A stretch of 64,000 nt of DNA, taken from NCBI GenBank assembly GCA_048500275.1, contig JASNYI010000001.1, positions 558,001 to 622,000 of the forward strand, written 5' to 3'. The notes under the pieces are model-generated. The model was given only the letters and a program-made list of their open reading frames with translations. It did no database searches and was not told the DNA's origin. Shown piece after piece: positions 15,280 through 26,706 of the stretch (the first letter of the stretch is position 1; each line of letters begins with the position of its first letter). The stretch comes from UBA5066 sp048500275 (GTDB lineage: Bacteria; Acidobacteriota; Thermoanaerobaculia; UBA5066). The position numbers were made by a program, and so were the translations under genes.

Positions 15280-17580
15280 CTACCTCACGACGACGCGGTC
15301 CAGGACGACCCCCAGCTCGCGCGGGTCCTCCCCGAACCCGTCCGCCCGGGGCACGAACACCGGCGACTCCAGCTCCACGCGGACCGGCTCGCCCCCCGCC
15401 ATCCGGCTTCGCGCCCCCTCTTCGAGGGGGAGCCTCGCCTCGGAGAACTCTCCCGGCAGGACGTCCACGGTCCCGGCGGGGATCCCCGCGATCGAGACGG
15501 AGACGCTCACCGGTACGTCCCGCGGCGCCCTCGCGCGGAGGGCGATCTCGTGCGGGCGGAGTCCGGCCGCGGGAATCCAGATGAAGGACGACCGGGCGGA
15601 GGTCCACCGCGTGGTCAGGCCGCTCTGCGCGTCCGCCTCCCTCCCGTGGAACCCCTCCAGCGCCGCCCAGGCGTCGCGCGGGTGGCCGAAGTCGAGGATT
15701 CGCTCCTCGCCGAGGCGATCCCAGACCGCCTCCGGCGGCGACGAGAACGTCGACTCCCGCAGGAGGAAGCAGCCTTCCGCCGGCCGCTTCGCTCCCGGCA
15801 GGGGCGGCAGCGCGACCGGCCGATCGCACGTGAGGATCACCTCTCGCGGCCGCGGGAGCGGGCCGTGGACGGGCACCGGCACGATGGCCAGCTCGAAGCG
15901 GCCCGGCTCCACCCTCCGGCTCAGGAGGACCCGGCCCGTCTCCGCGTCCCGCACCGTCACGGTCGTGGGCCCCTCGGGGTCGAACCGGCGGCCGCGCAGG
16001 AGGGCGACCGGCGGTCCCTGAAGGCCCGGGATGACGAGGCGGGCCCCCGGGCCGGCCCACCGGGTCGACGGCCGTCCCGGCACCTGCTCGCGCGGCCCGA
16101 ATCCCGGGCCGAAGAGGGGCGGGGCCGGGTCGCGCACGGCGACCGCGAAGAGGCGACGGTTCCCGAGGGCCTCGGCCACTCGCCCTCCATGCCTCCAGAC
16201 TCGCCACGCGGGGTCCTCGAGGTACGGAGGTTCGGGCTCCTCGCTGAAGTCGGAGAGGCGGACGAGCCGCCGGTTGACGCTCTTCACCGGGCCCAGCAGG
16301 AGGTCGTCGGTCAGCCCCCAGACCGCGAGTCGCCCTTCCAGGAGCTCGGTTCTCAGGAAGGAGGCGAAGACGCCGTCGGCGACGATCGTCTCGCGTCCCG
16401 GGTGGCCGTACCGGGCGACGAAGTCTATGGCGACCGCGGGCGGCGTCTCCCGGGTCGCGCCGTGACGCACCTCGGGCCAGGCGGAGCGGGCGAAGAGCGC
16501 CGCCCCGGCCAGCATCGCGACGAGGCCGAGCGGCGGCCGGCGGAGGAGGGCGGCGGTCCCGGCCGCCACCGGGAGGGCCAGGACGAGGACGAACGGGACC
16601 GAGTAGCGCGACATCGCGCGGCTGTGGAGGAACCAGAGCGAGAGGAACGCCGGGACGAGGACGAGGAGGAGGTCAACCGCCGCGCGCGGGGCTCGGCGGG
16701 CCGTCGCGGCGAGCCCCGCGAAGGCGAGGCCGAGGACGGCGAGCGCGGCCGGCCAGGAGAGGAAGTCCCTGACCAGGAACGAATCCAGGAGCGTGCCGAA
16801 CGTCCCTGTGGCGAAGGCGTGAGAGCGGAACTCCGCCCTCTCGCCCACGGCCGCAAGGAGCCCGGAGACGCCCCCGGCCTGGGCCAGGAGCCAGAGTCCC
16901 CACGCCCACGTCCCCGCGAGACCCGAGAGGACGAGCGTCGCCGCGGCCGCGCGTCCCGGCTTCTCCCTCGACAGGCGGATCGCCCCGGCGAGGAGGAGCG
17001 GACCGAACGCGAGGACGAGGTGCGGCCTCACGCCGGCCCCGGCCGCCGAAGCCAGTCCGGCCAGGAGCGCGTACGGCCAGGCCCGTTTCCCCTCGCCGGC
17101 CCTCTCGACGGCCACGGCCAGCGCGGCGAGGGAGACGAGGAAGAGCGCGGTGGACGGGGAGTCGGAGAAGGCGCGGCCCCCGTTCACCCAGACGACCGGG
17201 AGGAAGGCCGCGAAGACAGTTCCCCCGAGCGCGGCCCAGCCCCCTACGAGACGCCGCCCCCAGAGGTAGAGGGCGGGGGGCGCCAGGCAGGAGAGGAGCG
17301 TCGAGGCGACCGCGAGCGCGTGAAAGGGGGACGGGACGAGGGGGAGGAGCGCCCGGCCGATCAGGATCCAGAGCGGAAAGCCCGGCGCCTGGGGCGAGAG
17401 CCGGGCCATGTCGAAGCGCGTCACCGCCCCGGCGAAGACCGCCTCGTCGATCTCCCCCGGCGAGGCGGCGACGGCCAGGAACCGCGTCGCCACGGCGGCA
17501 CCGAGCAGCGCGGCCACGAGAAGAAAGGGCGGGGGGGGCTCGGGCGGCCCGGAAGCAGGGGGTCTCACGGAAGTCGCCAT
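15280..17580 (-). CDS. Polytopic membrane protein, probable GT-C-type glycosyltransferase
   Basis: A 766-residue protein. The N-terminal 450 residues hold about ten hydrophobic helices; the first periplasmic loop SPGEIDEAVFAGAVTRFDMARLSPQAPGFPLWI has the acidic (DE) and aromatic pattern seen in the dolichyl-phosphate-mannose transferase-like GT-C fold. A soluble C-terminal region of about 300 residues is beta-rich (FELAIVPVPVHGPLPRPREVILTCD, HEIALRARAPRDVPVSVSVSIAG) and could bind sugar. Expected role: transfer of a sugar from a polyprenyl carrier outside the membrane. The acceptor is unknown. It stands alone. Confidence 0.65.
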   Translation of the reverse strand: MATSVRPPASGPPEPPPPFLLVAALLGAAVATRFLAVAASPGEIDEAVFAGAVTRFDMARLSPQAPGFPLWILIGRALLPLVPSPFHALAVASTLLSCLAPPALYLWGRRLVGGWAALGGTVFAAFLPVVWVNGGRAFSDSPSTALFLVSLAALAVAVERAGEGKRAWPYALLAGLASAAGAGVRPHLVLAFGPLLLAGAIRLSREKPGRAAAATLVLSGLAGTWAWGLWLLAQAGGVSGLLAAVGERAEFRSHAFATGTFGTLLDSFLVRDFLSWPAALAVLGLAFAGLAATARRAPRAAVDLLLVLVPAFLSLWFLHSRAMSRYSVPFVLVLALPVAAGTAALLRRPPLGLVAMLAGAALFARSAWPEVRHGATRETPPAVAIDFVARYGHPGRETIVADGVFASFLRTELLEGRLAVWGLTDDLLLGPVKSVNRRLVRLSDFSEEPEPPYLEDPAWRVWRHGGRVAEALGNRRLFAVAVRDPAPPLFGPGFGPREQVPGRPSTRWAGPGARLVIPGLQGPPVALLRGRRFDPEGPTTVTVRDAETGRVLLSRRVEPGRFELAIVPVPVHGPLPRPREVILTCDRPVALPPLPGAKRPAEGCFLLRESTFSSPPEAVWDRLGEERILDFGHPRDAWAALEGFHGREADAQSGLTTRWTSARSSFIWIPAAGLRPHEIALRARAPRDVPVSVSVSIAGIPAGTVDVLPGEFSEARLPLEEGARSRMAGGEPVRVELESPVFVPRADGFGEDPRELGVVLDRVVVR

Positions 17581-17687
17581 TCTAGGGGTCGCCCCGGCAG
17601 GCCCCCGGACGGCGGCGACGCCGCCGTCCGCCTCGCCATCGCCGGGCGCTAGAATGGGGTGATGTTCTCGAGGACCCGCCTGAAGGG

Positions 17688-19079
17688 ATGACCGAACCCC
17701 GGATCATTCCCCGCGCCGAGCACCCGATCTCGCGCGGCTACATCGACCCCGACGCCCTGAAGGTTCTCTACCGCCTCCACCGGGCCGGATACAAGTCGTA
17801 CCTCGTCGGAGGCTCGGTCCGCGACCTGCTGACCGGGAGGACGCCCAAGGACTTCGACATCGGGACCGACGCCCGGCCGCAGGACGTGCGCCGGCTCTTC
17901 CGGAACTGCCGGGTCATCGGCCGGCGCTTCAGGCTCGCCCACGTCCTCTTCGACGGCGGGAAGATCGTCGAGGTCTCCACCTTCCGCCGCCGCCCCGAGC
18001 CGGGAGAAGCCGAGCAGGGGCAGACGAGCGACGACGACCTCCTCATACGTTCCGACAACGTCTTCGGCACTCCCGCCGAGGACGCGGTGAGGCGCGACTT
18101 CACGATCAACGGCCTCTTCTACGACATCGCGACGTTCGCCGTCATCGACTACGTCGGCGGCGTGGACGATCTCGAGCAGCGCCTCGTCAGGACGATCGGC
18201 GACGCCGAGATCCGCTTCCGCGAGGACCCCGTGAGGATGATGCGGGCGTGCGAGTTCGCCGCCCGGCTCGGCTTCGAGATGACCCCCGAGGTCCGCGCGG
18301 CGATCGCGGAGAACCGGCAGGAAATCCGCAAGAGCGCCGCCCCCCGTGTGACCGAGGAGCTCCTCGATCCGCTCCGCCGCGGCTGGGGCGCCGCCACCTA
18401 CCGGCTCTGGTCGGAAAGCGGGCTCCTCGGCGAGATCTTTCCCGAGCTCGAGCGCGAGGTCGGCGGGAAGGGCCGGGGCACGGGGCTTTTCTGGAAGATG
18501 CTCGGCGAGACCGACCGCCGGAGGGCCGGCGGAGAGGTCCTCTCCGACGCGATTCTCCTCGGCGTCGTCTTCCTGCCGCTCCTCTTCGCCGCGATCCGGA
18601 CCCGTTCGGGCGGAAGCGTCGACGCCCAGAAGCTCCTCCTCCTCCTCGAGGACGTCGTCAACCCGCCGGCGGCACGGCTCTCCCTGCCGAACGCGGCGAT
18701 CCACGATCTCAAACAGGGTCTCTTCACGATGGGGCGCCTCGCCGAGCTCCGTCCAGGCGACGCCGCCGGCCGGCGGCTCGTGACGAAGGGCTACTTCCCC
18801 GTGGCCGTCGGCCTTCTTTCCCTCTACGCGGCCGGCTCGGAGCGCTACCGCGAGGCGGCCGCGACCTGGCGGGACGTCCTCGGGCGAGGGGGAGGCCGCC
18901 AGACGCGGCCCGGCGAAGACCTCCGCGCGGCCATTCCCTTCCCGGAGGCGCTCGTGCCCCACGAGACGCACGGCCCTCACGAGATCCTGCTCCCCGACGA
19001 GGTCTCCCCCCCGAGAGCGGGCGCCCACCGGCGAAGGCGGAGGCGGGGCCGCGGCGGCGCGCCGGGCGCGGCCGCCTGA
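17688..19079 (+). CDS. pcnB: Poly(A) polymerase / tRNA nucleotidyltransferase-family protein (PcnB-like)
   Basis: A 463-residue class II nucleotidyltransferase. The N-terminus HPISRGYIDPDALKVLYRLHRAGYKSYLVGGSVRD is the PcnB-type opening; the catalytic site is GGSVRDLLTGRTPKDFDIGTDA (GG, RD and DxD), followed by RRDFTINGLFYD and the helical RFREDPVRMMRACEFAARLGF region. The C-terminus carries a very basic RRRRRGRGG stretch, as PcnB RNA-binding tails often do. It probably adds 3' tails to RNA for decay. A CCA-adding role is the alternative; the PcnB-type start makes poly(A) polymerase more likely. It converges with the CpeT-like gene 4 bp beyond its stop. Confidence 0.88.
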   Translation: MTEPRIIPRAEHPISRGYIDPDALKVLYRLHRAGYKSYLVGGSVRDLLTGRTPKDFDIGTDARPQDVRRLFRNCRVIGRRFRLAHVLFDGGKIVEVSTFRRRPEPGEAEQGQTSDDDLLIRSDNVFGTPAEDAVRRDFTINGLFYDIATFAVIDYVGGVDDLEQRLVRTIGDAEIRFREDPVRMMRACEFAARLGFEMTPEVRAAIAENRQEIRKSAAPRVTEELLDPLRRGWGAATYRLWSESGLLGEIFPELEREVGGKGRGTGLFWKMLGETDRRRAGGEVLSDAILLGVVFLPLLFAAIRTRSGGSVDAQKLLLLLEDVVNPPAARLSLPNAAIHDLKQGLFTMGRLAELRPGDAAGRRLVTKGYFPVAVGLLSLYAAGSERYREAAATWRDVLGRGGGRQTRPGEDLRAAIPFPEALVPHETHGPHEILLPDEVSPPRAGAHRRRRRRGRGGAPGAAA

Positions 19080-19083
19080 GGCG

Positions 19084-19752
19084 CTACTTCGACACGTCGA
19101 GAGGGGGGCCCGCCGAGCGGCGCTCGAAGACGTACGGCCCCTTCTCGGAACCCCAGACCTGGAGGTCGTTGACGTCGAAGCCGCGGTCCCACGTCTCCAT
19201 CCGGCCGGCATAGAGCCTCACGTCCGACTCGGCGTAACGGGCGCCGGAGAGCGCCGACGGGCAGTTCGTCCCCTCCGTTCCGCCGCGCCAGCCTTCGGCC
19301 GCCCGCTTCAGCCGCACCGCGCACCCGATCCGCTCCACCACGTCCCCGGGTCCGTAGAGCGCGAGGTCCGCGGGGTCGCGCCACTTTCCCGAGACCACGA
19401 TGGGGTCCTTCGGCTCGAAGACCCGCGAGATCACCCCGCCGTCCGCCGTCGCCTCGAGCCGGTAGAAGCGCTGTCGGTACGGCTTGTCGGGCGTCGCGAG
19501 GAGCGCCTGCTCGAGGTAGAGCACCGGCGAGCCGTCGCCGAGGCGGCTCTTCGGAACGCGCACGGAGACGAGCCGCACGGCGCGGTAGGCCTTCGGGTCG
19601 GCGTCGGACTGGGCCTTCGAGTCGAACGTCCCGGCCAGGAGATCGGCGACTTCCTCGACGGCGCTCGGCGGCTCGGCGGCGAGAGAAGGAACGCCGAAGC
19701 AGGCCGAAGCCAGGACGAGGGCGGGGAGCAGGGGTGAAACGGCGATCTTCAC
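19084..19752 (-). CDS. Exported CpcT/CpeT-family protein
   Basis: About 222 residues. I chose the GTG at 19752 because it gives a compact signal peptide (VKIAVSPLLPALVLASACFGVPSLAA). The rest matches the CpcT/CpeT fold (DUF1001): VADLLAGTFDSKAQSDADP, LYLEQALLATPDKPYRQRFYRL, IGCAVRLKR, GGTEGTNCPSALSGARYAESDVRL and the end METWDRGFDVNDLQVWGSEKGPYVFERR. In cyanobacteria this family attaches bilins to phycobiliproteins; here, exported and with no pigment genes nearby, its ligand is unknown. A GTG start at 19785 would overlap the leader of the divergent kinase gene. Confidence 0.78.
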   Translation of the reverse strand: MKIAVSPLLPALVLASACFGVPSLAAEPPSAVEEVADLLAGTFDSKAQSDADPKAYRAVRLVSVRVPKSRLGDGSPVLYLEQALLATPDKPYRQRFYRLEATADGGVISRVFEPKDPIVVSGKWRDPADLALYGPGDVVERIGCAVRLKRAAEGWRGGTEGTNCPSALSGARYAESDVRLYAGRMETWDRGFDVNDLQVWGSEKGPYVFERRSAGPPLDVSK

Positions 19753-19831
19753 AGGCGCCAAGCCTACCAGCGTGCGGCGGAGCACGTTCTTCCCTCGTGA
19801 CGCGACACGCCCCCCGAGCTACCCTGCCGCC

Positions 19832-22606
19832 GTGCGCCTCCCCGCCGGCACCCGCCTCGGCTCGTTCGAGCTGCTCGGGCTTCTCGGGTCGGGGGGGATG
19901 GGGGAGGTCTACCGCGCCCGCGACGAGCGCCTCGGCCGCGAGGTCGCGCTCAAGATCCTCGCGTCGGACTTCCTCGCCACGCCGGAATACCTCCGCCGCT
20001 TCATCGGCGAGGCCCGCACCGCCTCCTCCCTCAACCACCGCAACATCGTCACCATCTTCGAGGTCGGCCGGGCCGGCGACCATCCGTTCCTCGCCATGGA
20101 GCTCGTCGACGGACCGACCCTGAGGCAGCTCGCGGGCGGCAGTCTCCTGCCTCCGAGGAAGGTCCTCGACCTCACGATCCAGGTTGCCGAGGGCCTTTCG
20201 GCCGCGCACGAGGCGAGCCTCGTCCACCGAGACCTGAAGCCGGAGAACCTCATGGTCGCCCGGGACGGGACCGTGAAGATCCTCGACTTCGGCCTCGCGA
20301 AGCCGTTCGGCGCGGCCGCCTCGGGCGAGCTCGCCACCGGCCTCGCGAAGACCTCCACCGGCGTCGTCGTCGGCACCGCCAGCTACATGTCCCCCGAGCA
20401 GGCGCTCGGACGTCCCGTCGACTTCCGGTCGGACCAGTTCAGCCTCGGCCTGATCCTCTACGAGCTCCTGACGGGGCGGAAGGCGTTCGAGAGGCCGAGC
20501 GCCGTCCAGACCCTCACGGCGATCATCGAGGAGGAGCCCGAGTCGCTCGAGAGGCTCAGCCCGCGGACCCCGACGCCTCTCGTCTGGATCGTCGATCGTT
20601 GCCTCTCCAAGGACCCCGAAGACCGCTACGCCGCGACGAGGGACCTTGCGCGGGAGCTGATGCAGGTCCGCGACCACCTCGGACGCCTCACGGGGGGGCT
20701 TCCCCGCGTGGCCGGCGGGGACTCGGCCGGCGGGGAGACGGGACCCGTGCCGGCCGGTTCCGAGACGATTCGCGCCACGGCCGCCGCGCTGCACGGGAGC
20801 CGGGCCTCCGCGACCGTCGCCGCCCCCGGCCTCCCCGGTACGACCCGCCGCACCCAGGCCCGGACCGTGCCGCCGGCGGAGCCTGCCTGGCGCAGGGCCC
20901 TGAGCGTCCTCGGCGCGGCGCTCGGCGCCCTCGCCGTCCTCGGCGCGGGCGCCGGCCTCGGCTGGTGGCTGCGCGACAGGTCCGCCGAGACCCCGACGAG
21001 CTGGGACGGCGAGCTCGTCCTGGGCGCCGACACCCCCGTCCTCGCCTCGCGTCTCTCTCCGGACGGCCAGACGCTCGTCTTCGTGACCCCGGTCGGCGGC
21101 GTCGCGCAGGCCGCCGTCATGAAGCCCGCCTCCGGCGACTGGACCGTCCTCACCCGCGAGACCGGCTCGGGATCGGTCTACCGCGTCGCCTGGTCGACGG
21201 ACGGCACGCGCATCTACTACGACCGCGTCACCGACGTGCCGCACGGCGTCTACAGCGTCCCGGTCGTCGGGGGCGAGGAGCGCCTCGTTCTCCGGGACGC
21301 CCAGAGCCCCGAAGCCCTCCCCGACGGGTCCCTCCTCGTCGTGAAGACCTCCCCGGAAGGGACGCTCCGGATCCACCGCTTCGACCCCGGCACCGGAAAC
21401 GTCGTCCCGACGGGTCCTCCGGTCCTTGCCGAGTCTCTGGGGATTTCGGTCCGGGCCGCCCCCGGCGGCCGTGAGGCCCTGTTCTGGGGGCGCCTCGCCG
21501 GGGAGGGCGCGGGCTCGAGGCCCCGGGAGCTCCACCTGCTCGACCTGACGACGGGCGACACCCGTCGTGTCACCCCCGAGATCCCGGTCGGCCCCCCGCA
21601 CGCCTTCTCCCACGACGGAGGGTCCATCCTCGCCACGGTCGCGGTCGGCGACGCCTTCCGCGTCGTCTCCGTCGCGAGAGACGGGTCCGACGCCCGCGAG
21701 CTTCTCACCCTCACGACCCGCCCCTCGAGCGTCCATTCCGGACCCGACGGGAGCCTCTGGGTGTGCCTTTCGCAGAACGCCACCGACGTCCTGCGGTTCC
21801 CGGTCTCCGGCGGCGTGCCCGAACGGCTCGGCTCGGCCCGCGGAGCCCTCGCGAGCCCGGTCGTCCTCGCCGACGGACGGCTCCTCGTGCCGGGCCTCGT
21901 CGCGGGACGGCGACGGCTTCTCGTGAGGAGCCCGTCCGGCGAGACCCGCCCCCTCGTGGACACCGCCGAGGTGACGGCGCCGCCCGTCGCGACGCTCGGC
22001 GGGACCCGTGCCGTCTTTCTTTCCGGACCCGCCGGCACCGCGCCGGGACTGGTCCTCGCCTCGATCGCCGAAGGGCGGATCCTGCACCGGCTGCCCGGGA
22101 CCGAAGGCGCCGCCCCTCAGGGCCTCGCCGCGTCTCCCGACGGCCGGACGGTCTACTACCCGGACCGGGGCTCCCTCTGGGCGGTCGAGGTCGACGGAGG
22201 CGCACCGCCACGCAGGGTCGGCGCGGGACACGGGGTCGCGGTCTTTCCGGACGGCACCGAGCTCCTCGTCCAGCGCAACGGACCCGACGGCGCCGCGCTC
22301 TTCCGGGTCCCCGTCTCCGGCGTCTACGAGCTTGCGGTCCCCCTCGGGGGCGACCTCCGCCTGGCCCCCGCACCCCTCTCGGGGAGCGCCGTCGGTAGGG
22401 ACGGCCGGATCGTCGTCACGGTCGCCTCCCGCGACACCCTGACGTGGGCGCCGGCGCTCCTGGACCCGGGCAGCGGGACCTTCGAGAGGATCCCTGTCGT
22501 CTACGACGGCGACATCCAGTCGGCAGGATGGACCGGCGACGGGAGCCTCGTCGGCCTCGGCGTCAACCTGCGCACCGAGCTCTGGCGCTTCCGCCGGCTT
22601 CCCTGA
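19832..22606 (+). CDS. Ser/Thr protein kinase with C-terminal WD40-like beta-propeller
   Basis: 924 residues from the GTG at 19832 (RLPAGTRLGSFELLGLLGSGGMGEVY, the normal opening for this class; a GTG at 19772 adds an unrelated stretch). The kinase domain has K41, HRD at 132-134 and DFG at 152-154, an APE-like SPEQAL and D-x-W-type RSDQFSLG. One membrane helix lies at about 355-380 (ALSVLGAALGALAVLGAGAGLGWWL). The outer part is TolB/PD40-type propeller repeats (LSPDGQTLVFV, AWSTDGTRIYYD, AASPDGRTVYYPD). A transmembrane sensor kinase of the PknB (Hanks) class; the signal and substrates are unknown. It parallels the propeller regulator at 1993-4485. Confidence 0.9.
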   Translation: MRLPAGTRLGSFELLGLLGSGGMGEVYRARDERLGREVALKILASDFLATPEYLRRFIGEARTASSLNHRNIVTIFEVGRAGDHPFLAMELVDGPTLRQLAGGSLLPPRKVLDLTIQVAEGLSAAHEASLVHRDLKPENLMVARDGTVKILDFGLAKPFGAAASGELATGLAKTSTGVVVGTASYMSPEQALGRPVDFRSDQFSLGLILYELLTGRKAFERPSAVQTLTAIIEEEPESLERLSPRTPTPLVWIVDRCLSKDPEDRYAATRDLARELMQVRDHLGRLTGGLPRVAGGDSAGGETGPVPAGSETIRATAAALHGSRASATVAAPGLPGTTRRTQARTVPPAEPAWRRALSVLGAALGALAVLGAGAGLGWWLRDRSAETPTSWDGELVLGADTPVLASRLSPDGQTLVFVTPVGGVAQAAVMKPASGDWTVLTRETGSGSVYRVAWSTDGTRIYYDRVTDVPHGVYSVPVVGGEERLVLRDAQSPEALPDGSLLVVKTSPEGTLRIHRFDPGTGNVVPTGPPVLAESLGISVRAAPGGREALFWGRLAGEGAGSRPRELHLLDLTTGDTRRVTPEIPVGPPHAFSHDGGSILATVAVGDAFRVVSVARDGSDARELLTLTTRPSSVHSGPDGSLWVCLSQNATDVLRFPVSGGVPERLGSARGALASPVVLADGRLLVPGLVAGRRRLLVRSPSGETRPLVDTAEVTAPPVATLGGTRAVFLSGPAGTAPGLVLASIAEGRILHRLPGTEGAAPQGLAASPDGRTVYYPDRGSLWAVEVDGGAPPRRVGAGHGVAVFPDGTELLVQRNGPDGAALFRVPVSGVYELAVPLGGDLRLAPAPLSGSAVGRDGRIVVTVASRDTLTWAPALLDPGSGTFERIPVVYDGDIQSAGWTGDGSLVGLGVNLRTELWRFRRLP

Positions 22607-22618
22607 GGGCGTCCCCTC

Positions 22619-23479
22619 CTACGACGGGAGCAGGAGGAGGAGACTGAGGGCCATCGCGCCCATTCCGAGCAGCAGGCCGTAGAGCGAGTCGTGCCCTTCC
22701 CCGAAAGCGCGGGAGGTCGGGAGGAGCTCGTCCAGCGAGATGAAGACCATGATCCCGGCGACCGCCCCGAACAGGACCCCCATGACCGTGGGCGTCAGGA
22801 ACGGCCGGAGCGCGAGGTACCCCACCACGGCGCCGAGGGGCTCGGCGAGCCCCGAGAGGAGCGACCAGCCGAACGCCGCCTTCCGATTCCCCGTCGCGTA
22901 GAAGATCGGCACGGCGACGCTGACCCCTTCCGGGATGTTGTGGAGCGCGACGGCGATCGCGATCGCGACCCCGACCGCCGGGTCCTCGAGGGCGGAGAGG
23001 AAGGTGGCGAGCCCCTCGGGAAAGTTGTGGACGGCGATGGCGATGGCGAGCGCCGTGCCGGTACGCCGGAGCCTCGCGGCCGCGGGGAGGGACCGGGGGT
23101 CGCCCAGCGCGGCGATCTCGAGCGCCGTGCGCACTTCATGCGGGTTCTCGTCCCCCGGGATGAGGTGGTCGATGGCGAGGATCAGGAGCGTCCCGAGAAA
23201 GAAGGCTCCCGCGGCCAGCCACGCGCCGTCCCGGGCACCGTGAGCGGAGCCCAGCGCCTGCTGCGCCTTCGGGAGGATCTCGACGAAAGAGACCCAGAGC
23301 ATGACCCCGGCCGAGAAGCCCGTCGCCACGGAGAGGAGCCTCAGGTTCGTCCGCCGCGCGAAGAACGCGATCGCGCTCCCGACCCCGGTGGACAGCCCGG
23401 CGGCGACCGTCAGCCCGAACGCGACCCCGACGTGGCTCGCCTGCGTACACCCCTCCCGCGCCCGAGCGGCGCAACGCAC
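22619..23479 (-). CDS. ZIP-family metal transporter (ZupT-like)
   Basis: A 286-residue polytopic inner-membrane protein with about eight helices. Two ZIP metal-site signatures are present: AVHNFPEGLATF and ALHNIPEGVSVA. The opening GLTVAAGLSTGVGSAIAFF and GFSAGVMLWVSFVEILP match ZupT, which imports zinc and other divalent metals by facilitated transport. The start is a GTG; the first 15 residues are basic and poorly conserved, so the true start may lie a little later. The stop is 12 bp from the convergent kinase gene. Confidence 0.88.
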   Translation of the reverse strand: MRCAARAREGCTQASHVGVAFGLTVAAGLSTGVGSAIAFFARRTNLRLLSVATGFSAGVMLWVSFVEILPKAQQALGSAHGARDGAWLAAGAFFLGTLLILAIDHLIPGDENPHEVRTALEIAALGDPRSLPAAARLRRTGTALAIAIAVHNFPEGLATFLSALEDPAVGVAIAIAVALHNIPEGVSVAVPIFYATGNRKAAFGWSLLSGLAEPLGAVVGYLALRPFLTPTVMGVLFGAVAGIMVFISLDELLPTSRAFGEGHDSLYGLLLGMGAMALSLLLLLPS

Positions 23480-23543
23480 ATGTTCGCACGACGGGGCGGC
23501 GAGGGCCGCCCGCCGCTGACCCGTCCCTCCCTCGTCCCTCCGG

Positions 23544-25358
<1,815 letters not shown>

Positions 25359-25424
25359 GGATCTCCCCTCGGCCGCGCGGTGCGCGCGGGAGCGGGAGGG
25401 TACCAGACGGGCCGGAAGCGCCTT

Positions 25425-25979
25425 CTACTTCTTCGTGAGGGTGGACGTCAGGTAGAGGGCGAAGTCCCTCCCCGGCGGGGCGACGTCGAGCTCCTCGAGG
25501 AGCGTGCCGTCGGCCTTCCTCGACAGAGTCCACCGCGACCGCGTCCCGGCCTCGAGGTTCGCGATCTCCCTCGAAACGAAGCGGATGGACCCGTCGGGCC
25601 GGACCTCCGCGTCGTAGATCCCCCACGCCTTGGTCGAGAAGACGACGAAGGCGACGTACTTCCCCTTCGCCCCGTCGTAGACGATCCGGGCGATCTCCTC
25701 GCTCCTCGCCTCCGGCAGGGCGTCCTTGACGGGGTAGTAGGTCGTCGCCCGGTATCCGAGCGTCGCGCCGTCGACCTCGAGACCGAAGGAGACGACCCGG
25801 CCGCCGATCCGCCCGCCGGACTCCGCGGGGCCGGACCAGGAACCCGTGAGGAAGTCGAACTCCTGGAAGATCTTCCACTCGCCGGCGGGCGGGTCCTGGG
25901 CCGTGGCGACGCCCGCGGCGAGCAGCAGGACGAGGGCCGGGATCAGAACCGCCGTCCTCGCTCTCCGGTCAGGAAACAT
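25425..25979 (-). CDS. Exported beta-barrel-like hypothetical protein
   Basis: 184 residues with a Sec signal peptide (PALVLLLAAGVATAQ). The mature part starts with FDFLTGSWSGPAESGG, an opening shared by DUF1579-like and nitrobindin-like small beta-barrels, and continues with alternating strands (TLGYRATTYYPVKDAL, YVAFVVFSTKAWGIYD, DGSIRFVSREIAN). A ligand-binding role in the periplasm is possible, but no heme His pattern can be argued safely. GAGGAGGGG lies before the ATG. Divergent from the sigma-factor operon. Confidence 0.65.
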   Translation of the reverse strand: MFPDRRARTAVLIPALVLLLAAGVATAQDPPAGEWKIFQEFDFLTGSWSGPAESGGRIGGRVVSFGLEVDGATLGYRATTYYPVKDALPEARSEEIARIVYDGAKGKYVAFVVFSTKAWGIYDAEVRPDGSIRFVSREIANLEAGTRSRWTLSRKADGTLLEELDVAPPGRDFALYLTSTLTKK

Positions 25980-26076
25980 CCCATCCCCTCCTCGACGAAG
26001 TCGTGCGAGCGGCGATTATAGACTCGGGAGGGAACCTGACGCTCTGTTCCTTCGTTCCTTCCGATCGAGGAGACCC

Positions 26077-26706
26077 ATGGCGATCGCCCCGCACCCAGAC
26101 GCCGAGCTCGTCGCCCGCTGCCTCAACGGGGACGACTCCGCCTGGCGCGAGCTCGTGGAGCGGTACTCGGCGAAGATCTACCGGATCGCCTGGCACCGCA
26201 CCTACGACCGGGCGGAGGCCGAGGAGCTGACGCAGGACTGCTTTCTGAAGGTCTGGGAAAACCTCGACCGCTACGAGCCGACCGAGGCTTCCCTCCTCGC
26301 CTGGATCGCCACCCTCTCCCGCAACCTCTCCATCGACCACTACCGGAAGCGGCGGCGGGAGAAGGGGTTCCAGTTCGTCAGCGACGACGCCCTCGTGACG
26401 CTCCTCCCCGGCTCGGACGACCCGTCCGCCGACGCCGTCCACCGCGAGAGGCTCCGCTTCCTCCTGGACGCCCTCGCCCAGCTCCCCGACGACCTCGCCG
26501 AGGTCGTTCAGATGCGCGACCTCGACGGCCTCGACTACCGGGAGATCGCCGACCTCCTCGGCCTCCCCGACGGCACCGTGAAGTCGCGCCTGAACCGCGC
26601 CCGGGTCGAGCTCGCGCGAATCGTGAGGGAGAGGATCGGGGCGACTCCCCTCGCCCGCGGGCCCCTCTTCGGCTCCCTGACACCGCAGCCCGGAGGGGGG
26701 ACGTGA
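26077..26706 (+). CDS. ECF-type RNA polymerase sigma factor
   Basis: 209 residues from the ATG preceded by GAGGAG. Region 2 is ELVERYSAKIYRIAWHRTYDRAEAEELTQDCFLKVWENLDRY with the LSRNLSIDHYRKRRRE promoter-melting end; region 4 is LAQLPDDLAEVVQMRDLDGLDYREIADLLGLPDGTVKSRLNRARVEL with its helix-turn-helix. No region 1 or 3 exists, so it is an extracytoplasmic-function sigma. Its stop overlaps the GTG of the anti-sigma gene (26703-26706), and a membrane-protein gene follows. The operon ends at a strong terminator. Its stimulus is unknown. Confidence 0.93.
   Translation: MAIAPHPDAELVARCLNGDDSAWRELVERYSAKIYRIAWHRTYDRAEAEELTQDCFLKVWENLDRYEPTEASLLAWIATLSRNLSIDHYRKRRREKGFQFVSDDALVTLLPGSDDPSADAVHRERLRFLLDALAQLPDDLAEVVQMRDLDGLDYREIADLLGLPDGTVKSRLNRARVELARIVRERIGATPLARGPLFGSLTPQPGGGT

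Noticed and set aside
19084..19752. CpeT-like gene as evidence of cyanobacterial origin or transfer
   Set aside because: Base composition and codon choice look like the neighbours and no other photosynthesis gene is present; family members occur outside cyanobacteria.
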